A stretch of 64,000 bases of DNA from Ctena decussata (GCA_963989385.1 OZ022509.1:78328667-78392666), one strand, 5' to 3'; counted from the first letter of the stretch, positions 42,216 to 54,272 are shown. The notes: generated from the letters alone by a model not told the origin. Program-made: numbers and translations.

Positions 42216-43290
42216 CGTTAGTAAGTGTCTGATGGCTACCAACATTGGTATCTATTAATACTGATCGGTACCTCGGTATCAATGATTGTAAACTGGTTCC
42301 GCAGTTGTCCACAGTTTGTATGACAACTGGTAAGGACTACTGTTGCGACGGCTTTCATTGCATAATGCAATTTAGCCAATCAGCTATTCCGTAACAAATG
42401 AAATTACCCTTAGTAATACTATCGACGCCTAATTGCAACATTATTGGGGTATTTCACTAACTTACATCCACATTGCTTCTTCTTTAAAATAAACAACGAA
42501 ACAAATCTTTGTTGGTTGCGGTAGATCTATAAAATCTCGCATGAATTCTCGCTAGATCTCACGGGCAGATTTTTGACCGTTTGGATTAGTCATTACCTGT
42601 CCCTATATGCGATAGCTATAAGGGGACAGGACCAGTCTACAATGTTTGTTGCCAGTTGGAGAAGTCGTGATGCATATTCGGATTTCTCGCCCTACAACAG
42701 CTTACGAAAATCGTTGTATTTATTTGGCTGCCATTGGTACTGTTCGTCTTTTTCTTTGTCACCGTTTTCTCTGATACAGCTCACATACCGTCTATAGCTT
42801 TAAGCCCATTGCCATGATTACTGCTACTTTGTATTTCATCGTTTTCAATAGATCGTTAATAGAGAGCCGCTGGGGATACTGCAACTTATAGTATGTAATA
42901 TCCTGAAAATGTGCAACCTATCTTACTCGACAGATTGCTTTTGTTATCATTATATCGAGGAATAACTTCGCCTGCGGCTGATGTCTTAAGACAATTAATC
43001 AGATTACATACATATATTATTCTGCAGCACCGGATTATCGTAGACAATGTACGTTAAGAGCAGAGATATTTTGTTGTCATTCTTAGCTTTATATTTTTCA
43101 TGCAGCTGCTGTGTTTGCAGAACAAACATGTGTACATGTGTTATATTTTAGTGTTAAAGCAAAGAACTGTTTGAGCGGAAACCTAAGTTACGCAGTTACT
43201 TTCCCGTTGACAGCCATGATAGCAGCTGTATATTGGACAATATCTGTTTACTATTAAATTGTAACTTTATTGGCTTTTCGCTTGTCTCTC
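42216..43290. repeat. gene-free, with dispersed repeat at 42788-42972
   Basis: The 190-bp repeat at 42788-42972 matches 31316-31505. The remainder shows no coding region or repeat. Confidence 0.6.
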
Positions 43291-43312
43291 TTTTTTTTTT
43301 TTTTTTTTTTTT
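43291..43312 (+). repeat. T22 homopolymer
   Basis: Twenty-two T in a row directly before a B(-) fragment (43316-43390). Confidence 0.9.
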
Positions 43313-43410
43313 GCTTTATTGGTTTCTTTTCCCATTTGGTGTTTGAGGCAGGATGTGGAATTCGATTTACCGTTTCTTGATCATTGCTTTCTCATCTGTT
43401 TTAAGGGTCG

Positions 43411-45277
43411 AGTCGGGTTACTTCGGACAGCGGGTAAATTCGGACATACCATTGCAAACAGTGAAAATCCAGATAAGACGGCTCATAATGAGTCGTCATA
43501 TCAGGATTTTTAGCTCACCTGAGCCAACGGCTCCGGGGGAGCTTATAGGATGGTAAGGCTCCGTTGTCCGTCGTCCGTCGTCCGTCCGTCGTCCGTCGTC
43601 CGTCCGTCCGTCCACAATTTCAAACGACTTCTCCTCTGAAACCGCTGGGCCAATTGTAACCAAATTTCATATGTAGCCTCTAGGGGACTTAGGAACGAAA
43701 AGTTGTTCAAACGGTCCTGGTCACATGACCAACATGGCCGCCACGCCCATATATGCTAAAAACCTATAAAAATCTTCTTCTTCAGAACCAATAGGCTGAT
43801 GGCCCTGAACCTTGGTATGTAGCATTGGGTACGCGAGTACTACCAAGATTGTTCAAATTATGACCTTGGGTTGACCTTGACCTTTTTTACGGCAAGGTCA
43901 AATTTTCTTTCTGGTGCTTTTATATGGGAAAATGCTAGAACATAAGATTTCTTGGAAACTGTTGAAGATTTTGACCTGAAAATTGATATATACAGTCAGC
44001 TTAATGAGTACATGAAAATTTATGCGTACAAGAGGTCAAGGTCATTATTTGACCTTTGACCCTGGTCTCTCATATTGCCACAATTTCACACATCTCCTCA
44101 AAAGCCACTGGGCCAATTGTGACCAAATTTCATGTAGAAGGCTCTAGGAGGCGAGGTATTGAAAATTTGTTCAAACGGTCCTAGTCACGTGACCAACATG
44201 GCCGCCATGCCCATATATGGTAAAAAGCTTTAAAATTCTTCTCCTCATGAACCAATGGGCTGATGGCCTTAAAACTTGGTATGTAGTATCGGGTACACAA
44301 GTACTATTTAGATTGTTCAAATTATGACCTTGGGTTGACCTTGACCTTTTTTACGGCAAGGTCAAAGTTGCTTTCTGGTGCTTTTAGATAGGAAAATGCT
44401 AGAACATAAGATTTCTTGGAAACTGTTGAAGATTTTGACCTGAAAATTGGTTTATACAGTCATCTTAATGAGTACATGAAAATTATGCGTGCAAGAGGTC
44501 AAGGTCATTCTTTGACCCTGGTCTCTCATATTGCGACAATTTCACACATCTCCTCAAAAGCCATAGGGCAAATTGTAAACAAATTTCATGTAGAGGCTCT
44601 AGGGGGCAAGGAAACGAAAATTTGTTCAAACGGTCCTAGTCACATGACCAACACGCCACCTTCCCCATATATGTTAATAACCTTTGAAAATCTTCTTCTC
44701 CAGAACCAATGGGCCAATGGCCTTGAAACTTAGTATGTAGCATTGGGTACGCAAGTACTACCAAGATTGCTCAAATCATGACCTTGGTTTGACCTTGACC
44801 TTTTGTACGGCAAGGTCAAATTTGCTTTCTGGTGCTTTTTTGTATGCTAGAAGATAATGATTTCATGGAAACTGTTGAAGATTTTGACCTGGAATTTGGT
44901 ATATACAGTCATCTGAATAAGTACATGAAAATGTACACGTACAACAGGTCAAGGTCATTCCTTGACCTTTGATCTTTAACCCTGGTTTCTCTTATTACCA
45001 ATCCTCAAATGCCACTTGGCAGGTTGTAACCAACTTTCATGTAGAGGCTCTAGGGGGCAAGGGAACGAAAATTTGTTAAAAAGGCCCTAGTCAAACGAAA
45101 ATTTATTCAAGCGGTCTAGGTCAGATGACCTACATGGCCACCATACTCAGGTGAGCGATTCAGGGCCTCATGGCCCTCTTGTTACTGTTTGTCCAGTTAA
45201 TTTTGTTTTAATTCCAAACAACTGGCAGGAAACAATGTCACTGTCCGAATTTACCGGCTGTCCGAATTTAATCGACT
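43411..45277. mobile_element. TIR element with nested pearl-like copy
   Basis: The left AGTCGGGTTACTTCGGACAG followed by CGGGTAAATTCGGACA, and the inverted right end (45242-45277), match over about 36 bp with few differences. The word TTCGGACA occurs twice in each end. Between them sits the complete pearl-like element 43507-45183 with little else, so the host element would be only about 190 bp without it. The target duplication was not resolved. Confidence 0.65.
43507..45183 (+). mobile_element. pearl-like element, AGCTCACC type, copy 3
   Basis: Head TAGCTCACCTGAGCC/GGCTCCGGGGGAGCT, TTATAGGATGG, then GTCC/GTCGTCC microsatellite (43562-43612). The core is about 3.4 units of 451-463 bp (CTCCTC landmarks 43631, 44094, 44550, 45001), each with GTCACATGACCAACATGGCC and GACCTTGGGTTGACCTTGAC. 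The tail CTCAGGTGAGCGATTCAGG, GGGCCTCATGGCCC hairpin and TCTTGTT closes the element. Confidence 0.85.
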
Positions 45278-45406
45278 TTGCCATAATGTTCAGCAACAGA
45301 GCAGTTCGTGTCAGATTAACGAAAGTTTTCACTAATAGAATCATTTACTTTGAGCTACAGACATCTCAGGTATATGTATTTATTTAGCTGGACCATTTCT
45401 TGATTA

Positions 45407-46143
45407 CTCTCTTGTTGAGGCACTCCAGCAAGTGGTTTTTATTGGAACTTTCTTCTTTAAAGAGGCTTAAATATCAAAATTTTAGATTTAACATACCCAA
45501 AACCATTTCTCGTAGCCAAATACTGACTTGCAGCATATTGCATGACCTCTTTTGTCTATTTTTATCATTTTTTGTTTGGAGGTGGGTTTTCCAATAGTAA
45601 AAAATATTCCTTCTGGTTTCCAGCATTTGATGAGGTTCATTTTAATTTTAATAAAGCTGGGAACCACCCATTGTGACATCACAACAGAAATGATGTCATC
45701 ATTAATCACCTGATCTGTTTTGGAATGTGACCATTTCAGCAAAGGGTTGTTTGCAGTGTCAGCAGCACTTATGCATCTTTTTGTTTTCCAAAAAGATATT
45801 ACTTATGAAAATAACTGCTCTAAGATATAAGCATAAATTCTTCTGAACTGATTTCATGTTAATTTTATATGAAATGGTAATTTTCAAGAATGTGCTTGAA
45901 ACATGCCACCCCTACAGCAATAATGGTTATCTTCAGGCGGCCATTATGAAACTGAAAAAAATACATTGCAAGAGATTACTTTCCTAGCTTGAGAGCATGC
46001 CAATGAATTTCAAAAACTCTACTGGACAAATCTGTCTACGAGAAATGGTAGTAAACTGAACCATGTAAGCGGAATTTGCTGTTTCTTTATCCTTTAAGTA
46101 TAAACTTCAAAAAACCACTTGCTGGAGTGCCTCAACAAGAGAG
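45407..46143. mobile_element. TA-flanked TIR element (CTCTCTTGTTGAGG)
   Basis: CTCTCTTGTTGAGGCACTCC continuing AGCAAGTGGTTTTT is exactly inverted at the right end, giving terminal repeats of about 34 bp. TA flanks both sides (45405-45406 and 46144-46145). The 737-bp interior has no transposase. It is compatible with a Tc1/mariner-type non-autonomous element. Confidence 0.85.
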
Positions 46144-46154
46144 TAGTTTTATTT

Positions 46155-46262
46155 TTTCGCCTACGCCAGGTAAAAAGATAGGCAATGACCAGAAATTAAT
46201 ACAATCAAATCCCATATCCCGCCATCAAAACCAATAGGGAAAGAAGCACAGACACACGGTAG
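46155..46262 (+). repeat. B-family fragment
   Basis: GGCAATGACCAGAAATTAAT, AATCCCATATCCCGCC, CCAATAGGGAAAGAAGCAC. Confidence 0.75.
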
Positions 46263-46819
46263 TTGTATACATCATTGTTAGGCCACTAGTATAATTCTAA
46301 GGTATTAAGTGAATCTAGTCTGAATGCATTTATGACAATGCTTTTCCTTCGCAATAATACAACTATCACAAGGAGATTATAGATATTCTTCTGTTGTACA
46401 CTATTTCCGATGTATTATACTTTCCAACCCCATGAAGAAAATGTTCGTTCTGAGAGTTGATAATATTGAAGGATGTGATGATATTCAAGGATCTGCCTCC
46501 TCATTTTTAAATCGCAAATTCTCTTGTCATGACTTGGTTAATGTTATTTTATTTTTAGACTTTGGAGGAAACGTGAGTTCTGAAAAACTAGGGTGTGCCA
46601 TTTAGATTGGTTACGTGTAGGCCGAACACTAAGTTAATTAGACTGATTAAAAACTTCCGTAACGAATATTTTATTTCATCAAGAAACTTCTACAATTTAT
46701 TAGGTTGTTTACCAGCCTGAAATAAAGCGAGAAAGACAAAAGTTAGCATTTATAGTTCTAATGAGAGGAATTAAATCACACACGGCCACCTGGCGCAGAA
46801 AAAGTACATGTACATTCTA
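46263..46819. other. no gene seen
   Basis: Nothing recognised. Confidence 0.5.
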
Positions 46820-46823
46820 TTAA

Positions 46824-47062
46824 CTCTTTCGGGGCCAAATTTTTCAGACGACAAATTTTCGTCTGCTCAAATCATAAGACGACAGGTTTGTAATTGGAAA
46901 TTTTAACAATCTAAAGACATTTTTCATAAAATCAGGCTTTTTAAGTTCATATTTGAATGGCAAACAGTGTAGATCCTGATCAGACGGCTCTTTTAAGAGC
47001 CGGCTGATCTGGATATACGCTGTTTGCAAAGTCGCATTTTTGCGACTTTGGCGCCGAAAGAG
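46824..47062. mobile_element. TTAA-flanked MITE (CTCTTTCGG)
   Basis: CTCTTTCGGGGCCAAA and TTTGGCGCCGAAAGAG bound 239 bp, with TTAA on each side (46820-46823 and 47063-47066). Inside, GATCCTGATCAGACGGCTC and GAGCCGGCTGATCTGGAT form a second inverted pair. It fits a piggyBac-type non-autonomous element. Confidence 0.85.
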
Positions 47063-47099
47063 TTAACAGTCTTATTAGCCGATCAACTCGATCAAATGA

Positions 47100-47700
47100 A
47101 AATCTTAAAGAGTCTCTTTAAGAGCAGGGAGGACATTCAAAGAAGGAACATAGGCCATGCAAAGTCTTTTATCTTTTAACGATGACTTATTACCTGAAAA
47201 AAAAACTGCATTGCATAGAGAAATTACTGTGACAAAAGCACTCCGAATGGCAAACTCACAAACTGAATATTTGGTGGTGGCATATGCTGTAAATGGTACC
47301 GCACTAAGAATTGAGAAAAGGTGTGAGATTGTTTTTCTGCTTCGTTTGTGTTTCAGTTAGCATTTAATATGTGTAACCTATACACTACAGTTTTATATTA
47401 TTAAAGGCTCATTTTTTCTGTTGATGGTATAAGTTCGTGATTTAATTTATCGTGAGCTGTCGCTGGGAGGTTCTCTTTTAAGTTTCCTTTATTGTCAATT
47501 TCAGTGGTTAAACTAACTTTAAACAAATTAAGCATCCTTGTGTTTCACATGAAAATGAACTAAAATAAAATCTTAAAGAGTTCCTTCAAGAGCAGACAAC
47601 ACATTCGAAAGAAGGAAAATGGACCATACTTCGAAGTTTCGGCTATTCAAGCCTCATCAGTGATCCTGACAATATCTGGTGACGAAAGCCAGAAAAAAAC
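47100..47700 (-). repeat. D-family companion segments, minus strand
   Basis: TTTAAGAGCAGGGAGGACATTC at about 47115 and, more fully, 47570-47700 (GCCTCATCAGTGATCCTGAC, AATATCTGGTGACGAAA). The text between them (a 67-codon frame at 47157-47360) is unrecognised. Confidence 0.65.
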
Positions 47701-48715
47701 ATACTGTAATTTCTTGATTTTGATAAGGCAGTTATTTCAAATAATGATTAGTAGCAAAAAGGGTCCAAATGATTAAAAGCAATAGTCTTGAAAAAAAGTC
47801 CTCAACAGCAAAAGAAAGCTGATTCTGTGATTTTTGGCAACTAAAATTACTTACTTTTGATACCATAAACATGAATAAAATGGTAAAAAAACAGTGTACA
47901 GGCGTGGGACCCCATTCATTGGCATGTTTTTGTCTATGTAAATCGCTCCACGAGAAACCAGAAAAGAAAGTTATATTTTGTTGATGCAAGTATTCTGAGA
48001 GATAATTAACAATATATTCAAGATCAATGTGTAAAGCTTTTTTTACACAATTATATTTTGTTGTTGCCAACATGTTTTAACAAAATAAGATAAGTCTTGT
48101 ATTTTCGAATTATGATTTAAAAGAGTTACTTCAAAGCAGAGAACACATTCTTACAATTCATAAAAGTTTCCACTAACGCCGTCTCTCTTCCCCTGAAGTA
48201 CCTGTGATGCGTCCTCAAAGTGTGTGTAAAACCGTAAAGAGAATTTTGAACAAAGTAGTATAATGCAACAGCGTGTCAGTATTCGCTTGAAAGGTCCTGA
48301 AGCCATTTCGATCCAACTTAAGGATAGAGACAGCCTAAAGAAATGTGTGATGCGCAAGAATTTGGTTCCCATGGTCAAGGTCAGGATCATGATCTGGAAA
48401 TAAATGTAAAGTCCAGCTTCCGCATTTTCTTAAAACACACACACATGCGCAATACGACAGCGAACTTTATCTAAGTTCAAATCAAGGTTACCATAAATGA
48501 GATGGCGTATCACGCTTAGATTTGGCTTCTAGGCCCGAGGTCCATGTCACACTCTGGTGTCACAAAGCCAATTCTGTGTCTACAATTAATCAAAAATTAC
48601 TATAAAATGGGAATACACTTCACAGAAAGATAAACATACTGTTACATGAGTGTTGAGCCAAGATACAGTCTGTTTTTCTTATATTTACATTCTTGGTGTA
48701 TTTAATGAAAAGCCC
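47701..48715. other. no gene seen
   Basis: Frames of up to 113 codons on the minus strand lack recognisable features; no repeats. Confidence 0.5.
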
Positions 48716-49112
48716 TATAGTAAACCATTGGAACGTAATGTAGTTTACATTCCAATAATTACATTGAGACACGCGACGTCAATGACGTAAAGATAAACAA
48801 TGGCTCTCTACAACCCGATTGGACGTTAGCAACGTCATGACGTCATGCATGCCGTTCTGCTGTTAGCAGAAAAAATGCGTGTACATGTTTTATTGCTTCA
48901 ATTTTAGCGCTTATATAAGATTTTTCATGAAAGATTTGATTGAAACGAATGTAAATATAAGCAATGAACTTAATTTTTCCGATGTTTCTCGAAGTGTAAA
49001 CTACATTGGCTCACTAGCAAAGTTTACATGAACCCCTTCGGGGTTCATTCACTTTGCACGTGACCCAATGTAGTTTACACTTCGATAAACCTCAGAAAAA
49101 TGAAATTCATTC
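48716..49112. mobile_element. foldback MITE with CRE motifs, copy 3
   Basis: AATGTAGTTTACA recurs at 48738, inverted at about 48995, and again at 49066. The right part (48963-49112) is one long hairpin whose arms run from AATGAACTTAATTTTTCC to the inverse near 49112, with TGAACCCC-TTC-GGGGTTCA at its tip. The left part carries GCGACGTCAATGACGTAA, TGACGTCA (48838-48845) and a CCAAT box in reverse. Confidence 0.65.
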
Positions 49113-49365
49113 CTTAATTAAACTACTGGTAATTTTTTCCATAAACTGAAATAAAGTTACTTAAAAAGGAGTACACACCACAATGTTAAAGTACATGATT
49201 ATACACTGAGGTATAGTATACTATAGATCGAAGTTTATTATGTGGCGTTATCGAATATGGGCCTAGTCCATTTTTACTATGATTTAGGTGTTTCAGGTAT
49301 AATAATGCAAAACTGATAATTATTTAAGCTTTAGCATGCAAACTATATACTGTAATCGTTCCACT

Positions 49366-49443
49366 GGCGCAGTGGATACAGCACTGGATTCTCGATACTT
49401 TTGACTCGTATGGACATAGGTTCGAGTCCCTATCTATCTTTTT
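49366..49443 (+). tRNA. tRNA-like sequence with B-box and T-run
   Basis: CACTGGCGCAGTGGATACAG (A-box) and ATAGGTTCGAGTCCCTAT (B-box arm) followed by a T-run of about ten. The anticodon arm is not well formed. A related sequence lies inverted at 49866-49945, so these are probably tRNA-derived repeats. Confidence 0.5.
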
Positions 49444-49857
49444 TTTTTGCTACTGAACTGTGTATGTTTGTTTTTTTATATATACTTCTTTTTATTTATT
49501 TTTAGTGAGTTATCTTTTATAATTTTTCTTTTAGTTATTTTATGTTTTATGAAAAAATCAGAATAGGCTAGTCAGTGCGCAGGCTGATCAGTGTTCACTG
49601 TTCGTATATGTCATAATGTACCGTCTTCGCGACGCCACTCAATTACGCGAAGAACATATATCATAGAAACCTTCAGAACATTTTGTACGACTGATAATTT
49701 TGTGTCACTCATTTTAATATCAGACGTCTTTCTAACAGCAAGTAAAAGTTCGAAATGTTCATTTGGAAACTTTCTTATATAATACTCATTTAATACTCAC
49801 TAAAATTTGCACGAAGAAATTCTAGACATTTGTGAATAACCATTATCATATAAGACG

Positions 49858-49945
49858 CAAAAAAAAATGGTGGGACTCGAACCCATCACGATACTATTTA
49901 AACCTATTAACTGCTGTGCTGTATCCTTTCCGCCACTGCTTGTAT
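49858..49945 (-). tRNA. tRNA-like sequence, inverted relative of 49366
   Basis: The minus strand reads GTGGCGGAAAGGATACAGCA, then GGGTTCGAGTCCCACCA and a T-run. It shares the GATACAGCAC word with the plus-strand unit 430 bp away. Confidence 0.5.
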
Positions 49946-50144
49946 AGTGACAATTATGTTTTTGACATATAAGTAGACAAACTTGACTTTTACCTTTGGA
50001 CGAGTCCATATACCTGTTTCACCTTTGTGTGTTTATGTTATTGTTTGTTGAGCGTCCAAAATACCGTCGGCGATCTATAGTCCGACTATATCTTCGGAAA
50101 GGCAGAGATTAAGAAACCATGTCATTAGCTACAAAATAAAGTAA

Positions 50145-50500
50145 ATATACAAATTTCTCAGGAACTGACACAATTAAATCCAATATCCCACCTAAGACAC
50201 CATGTGGGAAAACGACAATATAAAACTAGTCTCCACCAAAGACATCACCAGCGGCAGCCATGTGACCAGCCATTTCCCATGTAGGTAGTCACCGGGCTGG
50301 CCTTAACATCACAAACAATAATACAATAACGGACACAGCAACAAACAGCTCATAAAACAACCAAGAAGAATCGATATAGAAGTGCCGCCTGGACGGCCAG
50401 TAATGAAATTACGGGGAAGCTTAACCGGTTTGCGGTCGCGACCGACCCTCGCCCTTGGCTCCGCTATGAGTTTACAGACACTTTATAGTTTGGTTTGCGT
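50145..50500 (+). repeat. B/B2-family copy
   Basis: CAGGAACTGACACAATTAAATCC, GACACCATGTGGGAAA, CACCAGCGGCAGCCATGTGA, then GCCGCCTGGACGGCCAGTAA and ATTACGGGGAAGCTTAAC. It joins the B2 text seen at 24 and 55.7 kb to the B ending seen at 51.9 kb, so B and B2 are parts of one longer repeat. Confidence 0.75.
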
Positions 50501-50729
50501 GGAAGATTCCTAGTTCATGAGTGTAATATCTCAGAAACACCCATTAAATGCATAATTAATTTATAATCAGTTTAGAATTGCACTAAACTGAGCATTGTGA
50601 ACATGTACATCAAAGCATTAAATGAAACGGTGAAAATATAAAACGCAACAGACTAGGTCTACGTCGCAGTTTATTCTTTGATCTTTAAGGATGGCATTGC
50701 TTCGGCTTAATTCTATTGATTGATTCTAG

Positions 50730-50880
50730 GTTTGTCTTTCACCTGCATAATCCGTTCGACAGACAGACGGAGGAAGTGTACAGGTCAATGTACACGAGGA
50801 CTACAGACTATGTTAGAGTTAATCTGACCTATAAGAGCATGTACCTATTCACTTGTTCCAGCCACGCTTACTTTAAACAG
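50730..50880 (+). CDS. weak candidate internal exon, function unknown
   Basis: GATTGATTCTAG precedes 50730 and ACAG-GTATGC follows 50880, giving acceptor- and donor-like sites around a 151-bp stretch. It is open in the frame FVFHLHNPFDRQTEEV through YKSMYLFTCSSHAYFKQ. The text is varied and does not recur in the window. No domain recognised; the acceptor lacks a strong pyrimidine tract. Confidence 0.25.
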
Positions 50881-51289
50881 GTATGCCTTCCTTCATTTAT
50901 TATACGGTAAAATCACGAGGTAATTGTGGGACATTCAACACGTGCGATCGTATTTGTGGGACAATGTCACGTGCTACGTTGTCGCTGCATTGGTCAGTTA
51001 TAGATTATCAGGTGACTTCTGAGTGACATTCCGGGTGTGATACGTGTATTGGACCAGAAACATAATGGGCATTAAGGTGTATAGGTACACCTAAATATTT
51101 TTGCCATTTTGTAAAGGAGAAGGTATGGTGCTTTCCTCTCTGCTTCCACGGACAGACAAGCCTTCCACTTAGAATACACTCTTGAAGAGTTGATCGCTAT
51201 TGTGTCGGAATGAAAGTGTACACGTTCACCTAAACATAAACCTTTTCGAAGCAACGCTTTTTTAAACAGGTGTACTGAGATACCTGAAA

Positions 51290-51530
51290 TTTGAGATTGG
51301 TTTAGACTGTTATTCTAGATCATCGTCTTTTATATTATTTGGACTCTTTTTGATACTATTTTCAGTCTTTCAATCGACTGCCTCATTAAGATTAAGAAAT
51401 AACAGTATGCTTTTTCTCTGGTTTCGTCACCAGATATTGTCGGGGTCACTGATAAGGCTTTATCAGTCGAAACTACGTAGTCTGGCCCATGTTCCCTTCT
51501 TCTAAATGTATTCTCTGCTCTTAAAGAAAG
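51290..51530 (+). repeat. D-family copy with intact TTAA site
   Basis: GATTGGTTTAGACTGTTATTC, GACTGCCTCATTAAGATTAAG and TTTCGTCACCAGATATTGTC. The middle segment is the empty-site counterpart of the TTAA element at 28301-28839. Confidence 0.8.
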
Positions 51531-51535
51531 TAAAT

Positions 51536-52165
51536 TATGGGCAATGATTAGGAATTAATACAATCAAATCCCACATTCTGCTCTCAAAACCAATAGGTAA
51601 AGAAGCACATACATACAGAAAGTGACAAACGTTTACGAAAGACACGCACAGTAAACCGACTGAGCAGCTCTTTCCCAAACAGATGGTCATTCAGCTACCC
51701 CAATAACAGCATCTAAATCTATTTTTACTTACTTTTTTTTACTTTAGTTACAAAACAAAACAAAACAGAAATCAGATTGGGCAGCAATACGGGTGACCAA
51801 ACCACCAGAGACTATAGAAAAGCGGACACAGCACAATATAACATCAAGGAACCGCAACAGAAGTACCGCCTTGGAACCGTCAGCAAAAGATTACTGGGGC
51901 GGGGGGCTTAAACATGTTTCACTGGACCCAAACCTCGCCCTTGGTTTCCGCAATGGTTCAACATGTACAACACAACAGACTAAACAAACTTTAAGGAAAA
52001 CATTTAAGAACTATTTAACCTATTTTTTTTATCATTAAACATAACGGGAAGCAAAGTGGGCAGCTATACAGGTGGCCACATTGCTAGCAGACCACAAACG
52101 AATTGACTCAGGCACAAGAAGGTGAAGAACCACGACAGAAGTACCGCCTTGGCACGGTCAGAAAA
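51536..52165 (+). repeat. two B-family copies
   Basis: 51536-51985 is a long copy (GGCAATGATTAGGAATTAAT to GCCCTTGGTTTCCGCAATGG). 52060-52165 is a truncated one (GGTGGCCACATTGC, GAAGTACCGCCTTGGCACGG). Confidence 0.75.
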
Positions 52166-52184
52166 AATCTTTAAGATTTTAATT

Positions 52185-52560
52185 TTACTTCACTGCTGCT
52201 GGTGTTGTGCCGTGTGGCGGCGATAAAACGTCTCCCCGTACATCATCCATAGTGCAGAGTATATTCTATTTTCGTCCTGTCAGATCAGAAGATATATTCT
52301 GAGAAATCTGAAATTTGAGATAGGTTTAGACCCTTATTCTAGATCATTGTCTTTTATATTATTTGGACCTGTTTGATACTATTTTTAGTCTTTAAATTGA
52401 CTGCCTAATTAAGATTGAGAAATAACAATATGCTTTTTCTCTGGTTTCGTCAACAGATATTGCCAGGATCACTGATGAGAATTTATTAACCAAACCTACG
52501 TAATCTGGCCCATGTTCCTTCTTGTGAAAGTATTCTCTGCTCTTGAAGGAACTCTTTAAG
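52185..52560 (+). repeat. D-family copy, both segments
   Basis: CATCATCCATAGTGCAGAGT, GACTGCCTAATTAAGATTGAG and TTTCGTCAACAGATATTGCC. A second intact TTAA site for the element at 28301. Confidence 0.8.
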
Positions 52561-52877
52561 ATTTTAATATATTTCTTCATTAAATGCAAGGTTAGACACG
52601 GACGTATTTGTGGGAGATTAGTAGACACGCGGCATTTTGTTTGTGGGACTATGTTACTTGCTAAGTTGTCGCTGCATTGGTCAGTTGTGTACTACCAGAT
52701 GTCTTTGTGTAAACTTCTGTGCGTGGCTTGGAGAGGTCTATTGAACCGAACTACATCAGCTAACAGTAACATAGTCGATCAGTAGTACACACTCAATTAA
52801 GCAAACGGAGGTTTTGGCGGATTATTGTAATCAGCGATAGTGTTTATTTTATATATTTACTCTTCCACCAAAGTAAA

Positions 52878-53270
52878 AAGATAGGCAATCATCAGAAATT
52901 GATACAAGAAATCCAACACCCCGCTCTTCAAACCAAATGGGAAAACACACACACACATAAAAAAGAACTAAAGTTCACGAAAGACACGCATGGAAAACGT
53001 AATGAGCAGCTTTTTCCCAAACAGATGATCATTCAGCAACACTAACTAACAACAGCAGCAACACCTGTTTTATGTATTTTATATTTCAAATTACATACCA
53101 AAACAAGCAAAGAAAAGTCAGAAAGCAGAATGAGCAGGTGACCAGACTGCAAGAGACCATAGATAAGCTGACATAACAAAATGTAGCACAGAGGAAACAC
53201 AACAGAAGTACCGCCTTGGAACTGTCAGCGAAAGAATACTTGGATGGGGCTTAAACTCGTCGGATCATCA
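52878..53270 (+). repeat. B-family copy
   Basis: GGCAATCATCAGAAATTGAT, CAAATGGGAAAACACACACA, AACAGATGATCATTCAGC, GTACCGCCTTGGAACTGTCAG. Confidence 0.75.
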
Positions 53271-53882
53271 TGGTAAATTTCGTTAATCATGAAAGACTAA
53301 TCTACGGCTACTATGAGCCTGCCCAAAGTCTTGAAAGTCAGACGTCACCTAGCCTGCTGTAACATTTTAGGAATGAGTTGTCATTTAGAGTAGGCCCGGC
53401 TCAGAGTCATACAATAAAAAGGTTCTTTGGAATGTTAGAATGATTTCAGACAAATAATTCACTAGTGTCCTAAAGCACATGCGTAAAAGACGAGTGAGTC
53501 TTCGCAAAGAAAACATAAGAGCCAGTGGGAATTATTTCTCTATATCACGACGTCTATAGTGGGTTCAAAATAATCGGCAAAACCGATTTTCTTACTAAAC
53601 ATTGTGCTATTGTCTTTCAGACATAGTTCATATATGCTTTCCTTAGACAAATGTTCACCAGACTTATATTGGTTGAATGTTTGCCTAAATGGATCACACT
53701 GAGACAAAATATAGACTTCTATACAAATTAATCTTTCTTTTCCATAACTGATTGACAGCAGCATATTTTCGATATCATATTTAAGAATTTCTACATAGTG
53801 TGTTCGTGGAAACGTTAAAACATCAAACCTAATACCAGATCACAGAATGTCCTTGATATCACAATGTTCAAAGCAGTGCGTT
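53271..53882. other. no gene seen
   Basis: Nothing recognised. Confidence 0.5.
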
Positions 53883-53886
53883 ATAT

Positions 53887-54122
53887 GAGCCGCGACAGGA
53901 CAAAACCAACAATGTGGTTGTGCGCCCAGCGCAGACTCAGATCAGCCTGGGCATCCGCCCAGTCTGATCAGAGTCTTCGCTGTCCGCATGAAAGTAGCTT
54001 AAGCCCTTAGCTACCCTTTGAGACTTTAACGAAAATTCTGACCAAACTGGGCAGATGTCCAGGCTGATCTGAGTATGCACTGGGCGCACAACCACATTGT
54101 TGGTTTTCTCGTGTCGCGGCTC
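53887..54122. mobile_element. GAGCCGCG MITE, copy 5
   Basis: Full-length, flanked by ATAT on both sides (53883-53886 and 54123-54126). Interior complementarity is well preserved. Confidence 0.9.
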
Positions 54123-54272
54123 ATATAAGAGATCTACCGTCAATACTCTGAAACAGTCTTGAGACACTTTAAATAATTACCATACTCGTCCTAAAATAGG
54201 TCAGTTTGGTTTTACAGTTTAATTATGAGTCCAAAAGATACCAACAGTGTAGATTGATCAGCAGTCAGATAT

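Noticed and set aside
47157..47360. 67-codon frame with protein-like composition
   Set aside because: It lies between two D-family segments, has no acceptor-like site, and nothing in it is recognised.
47732..48073. 113-codon minus-strand frame
   Set aside because: No domain, splice or promoter signal; the reading is rich in aromatic and hydrophobic residues as expected from AT-rich noncoding DNA.
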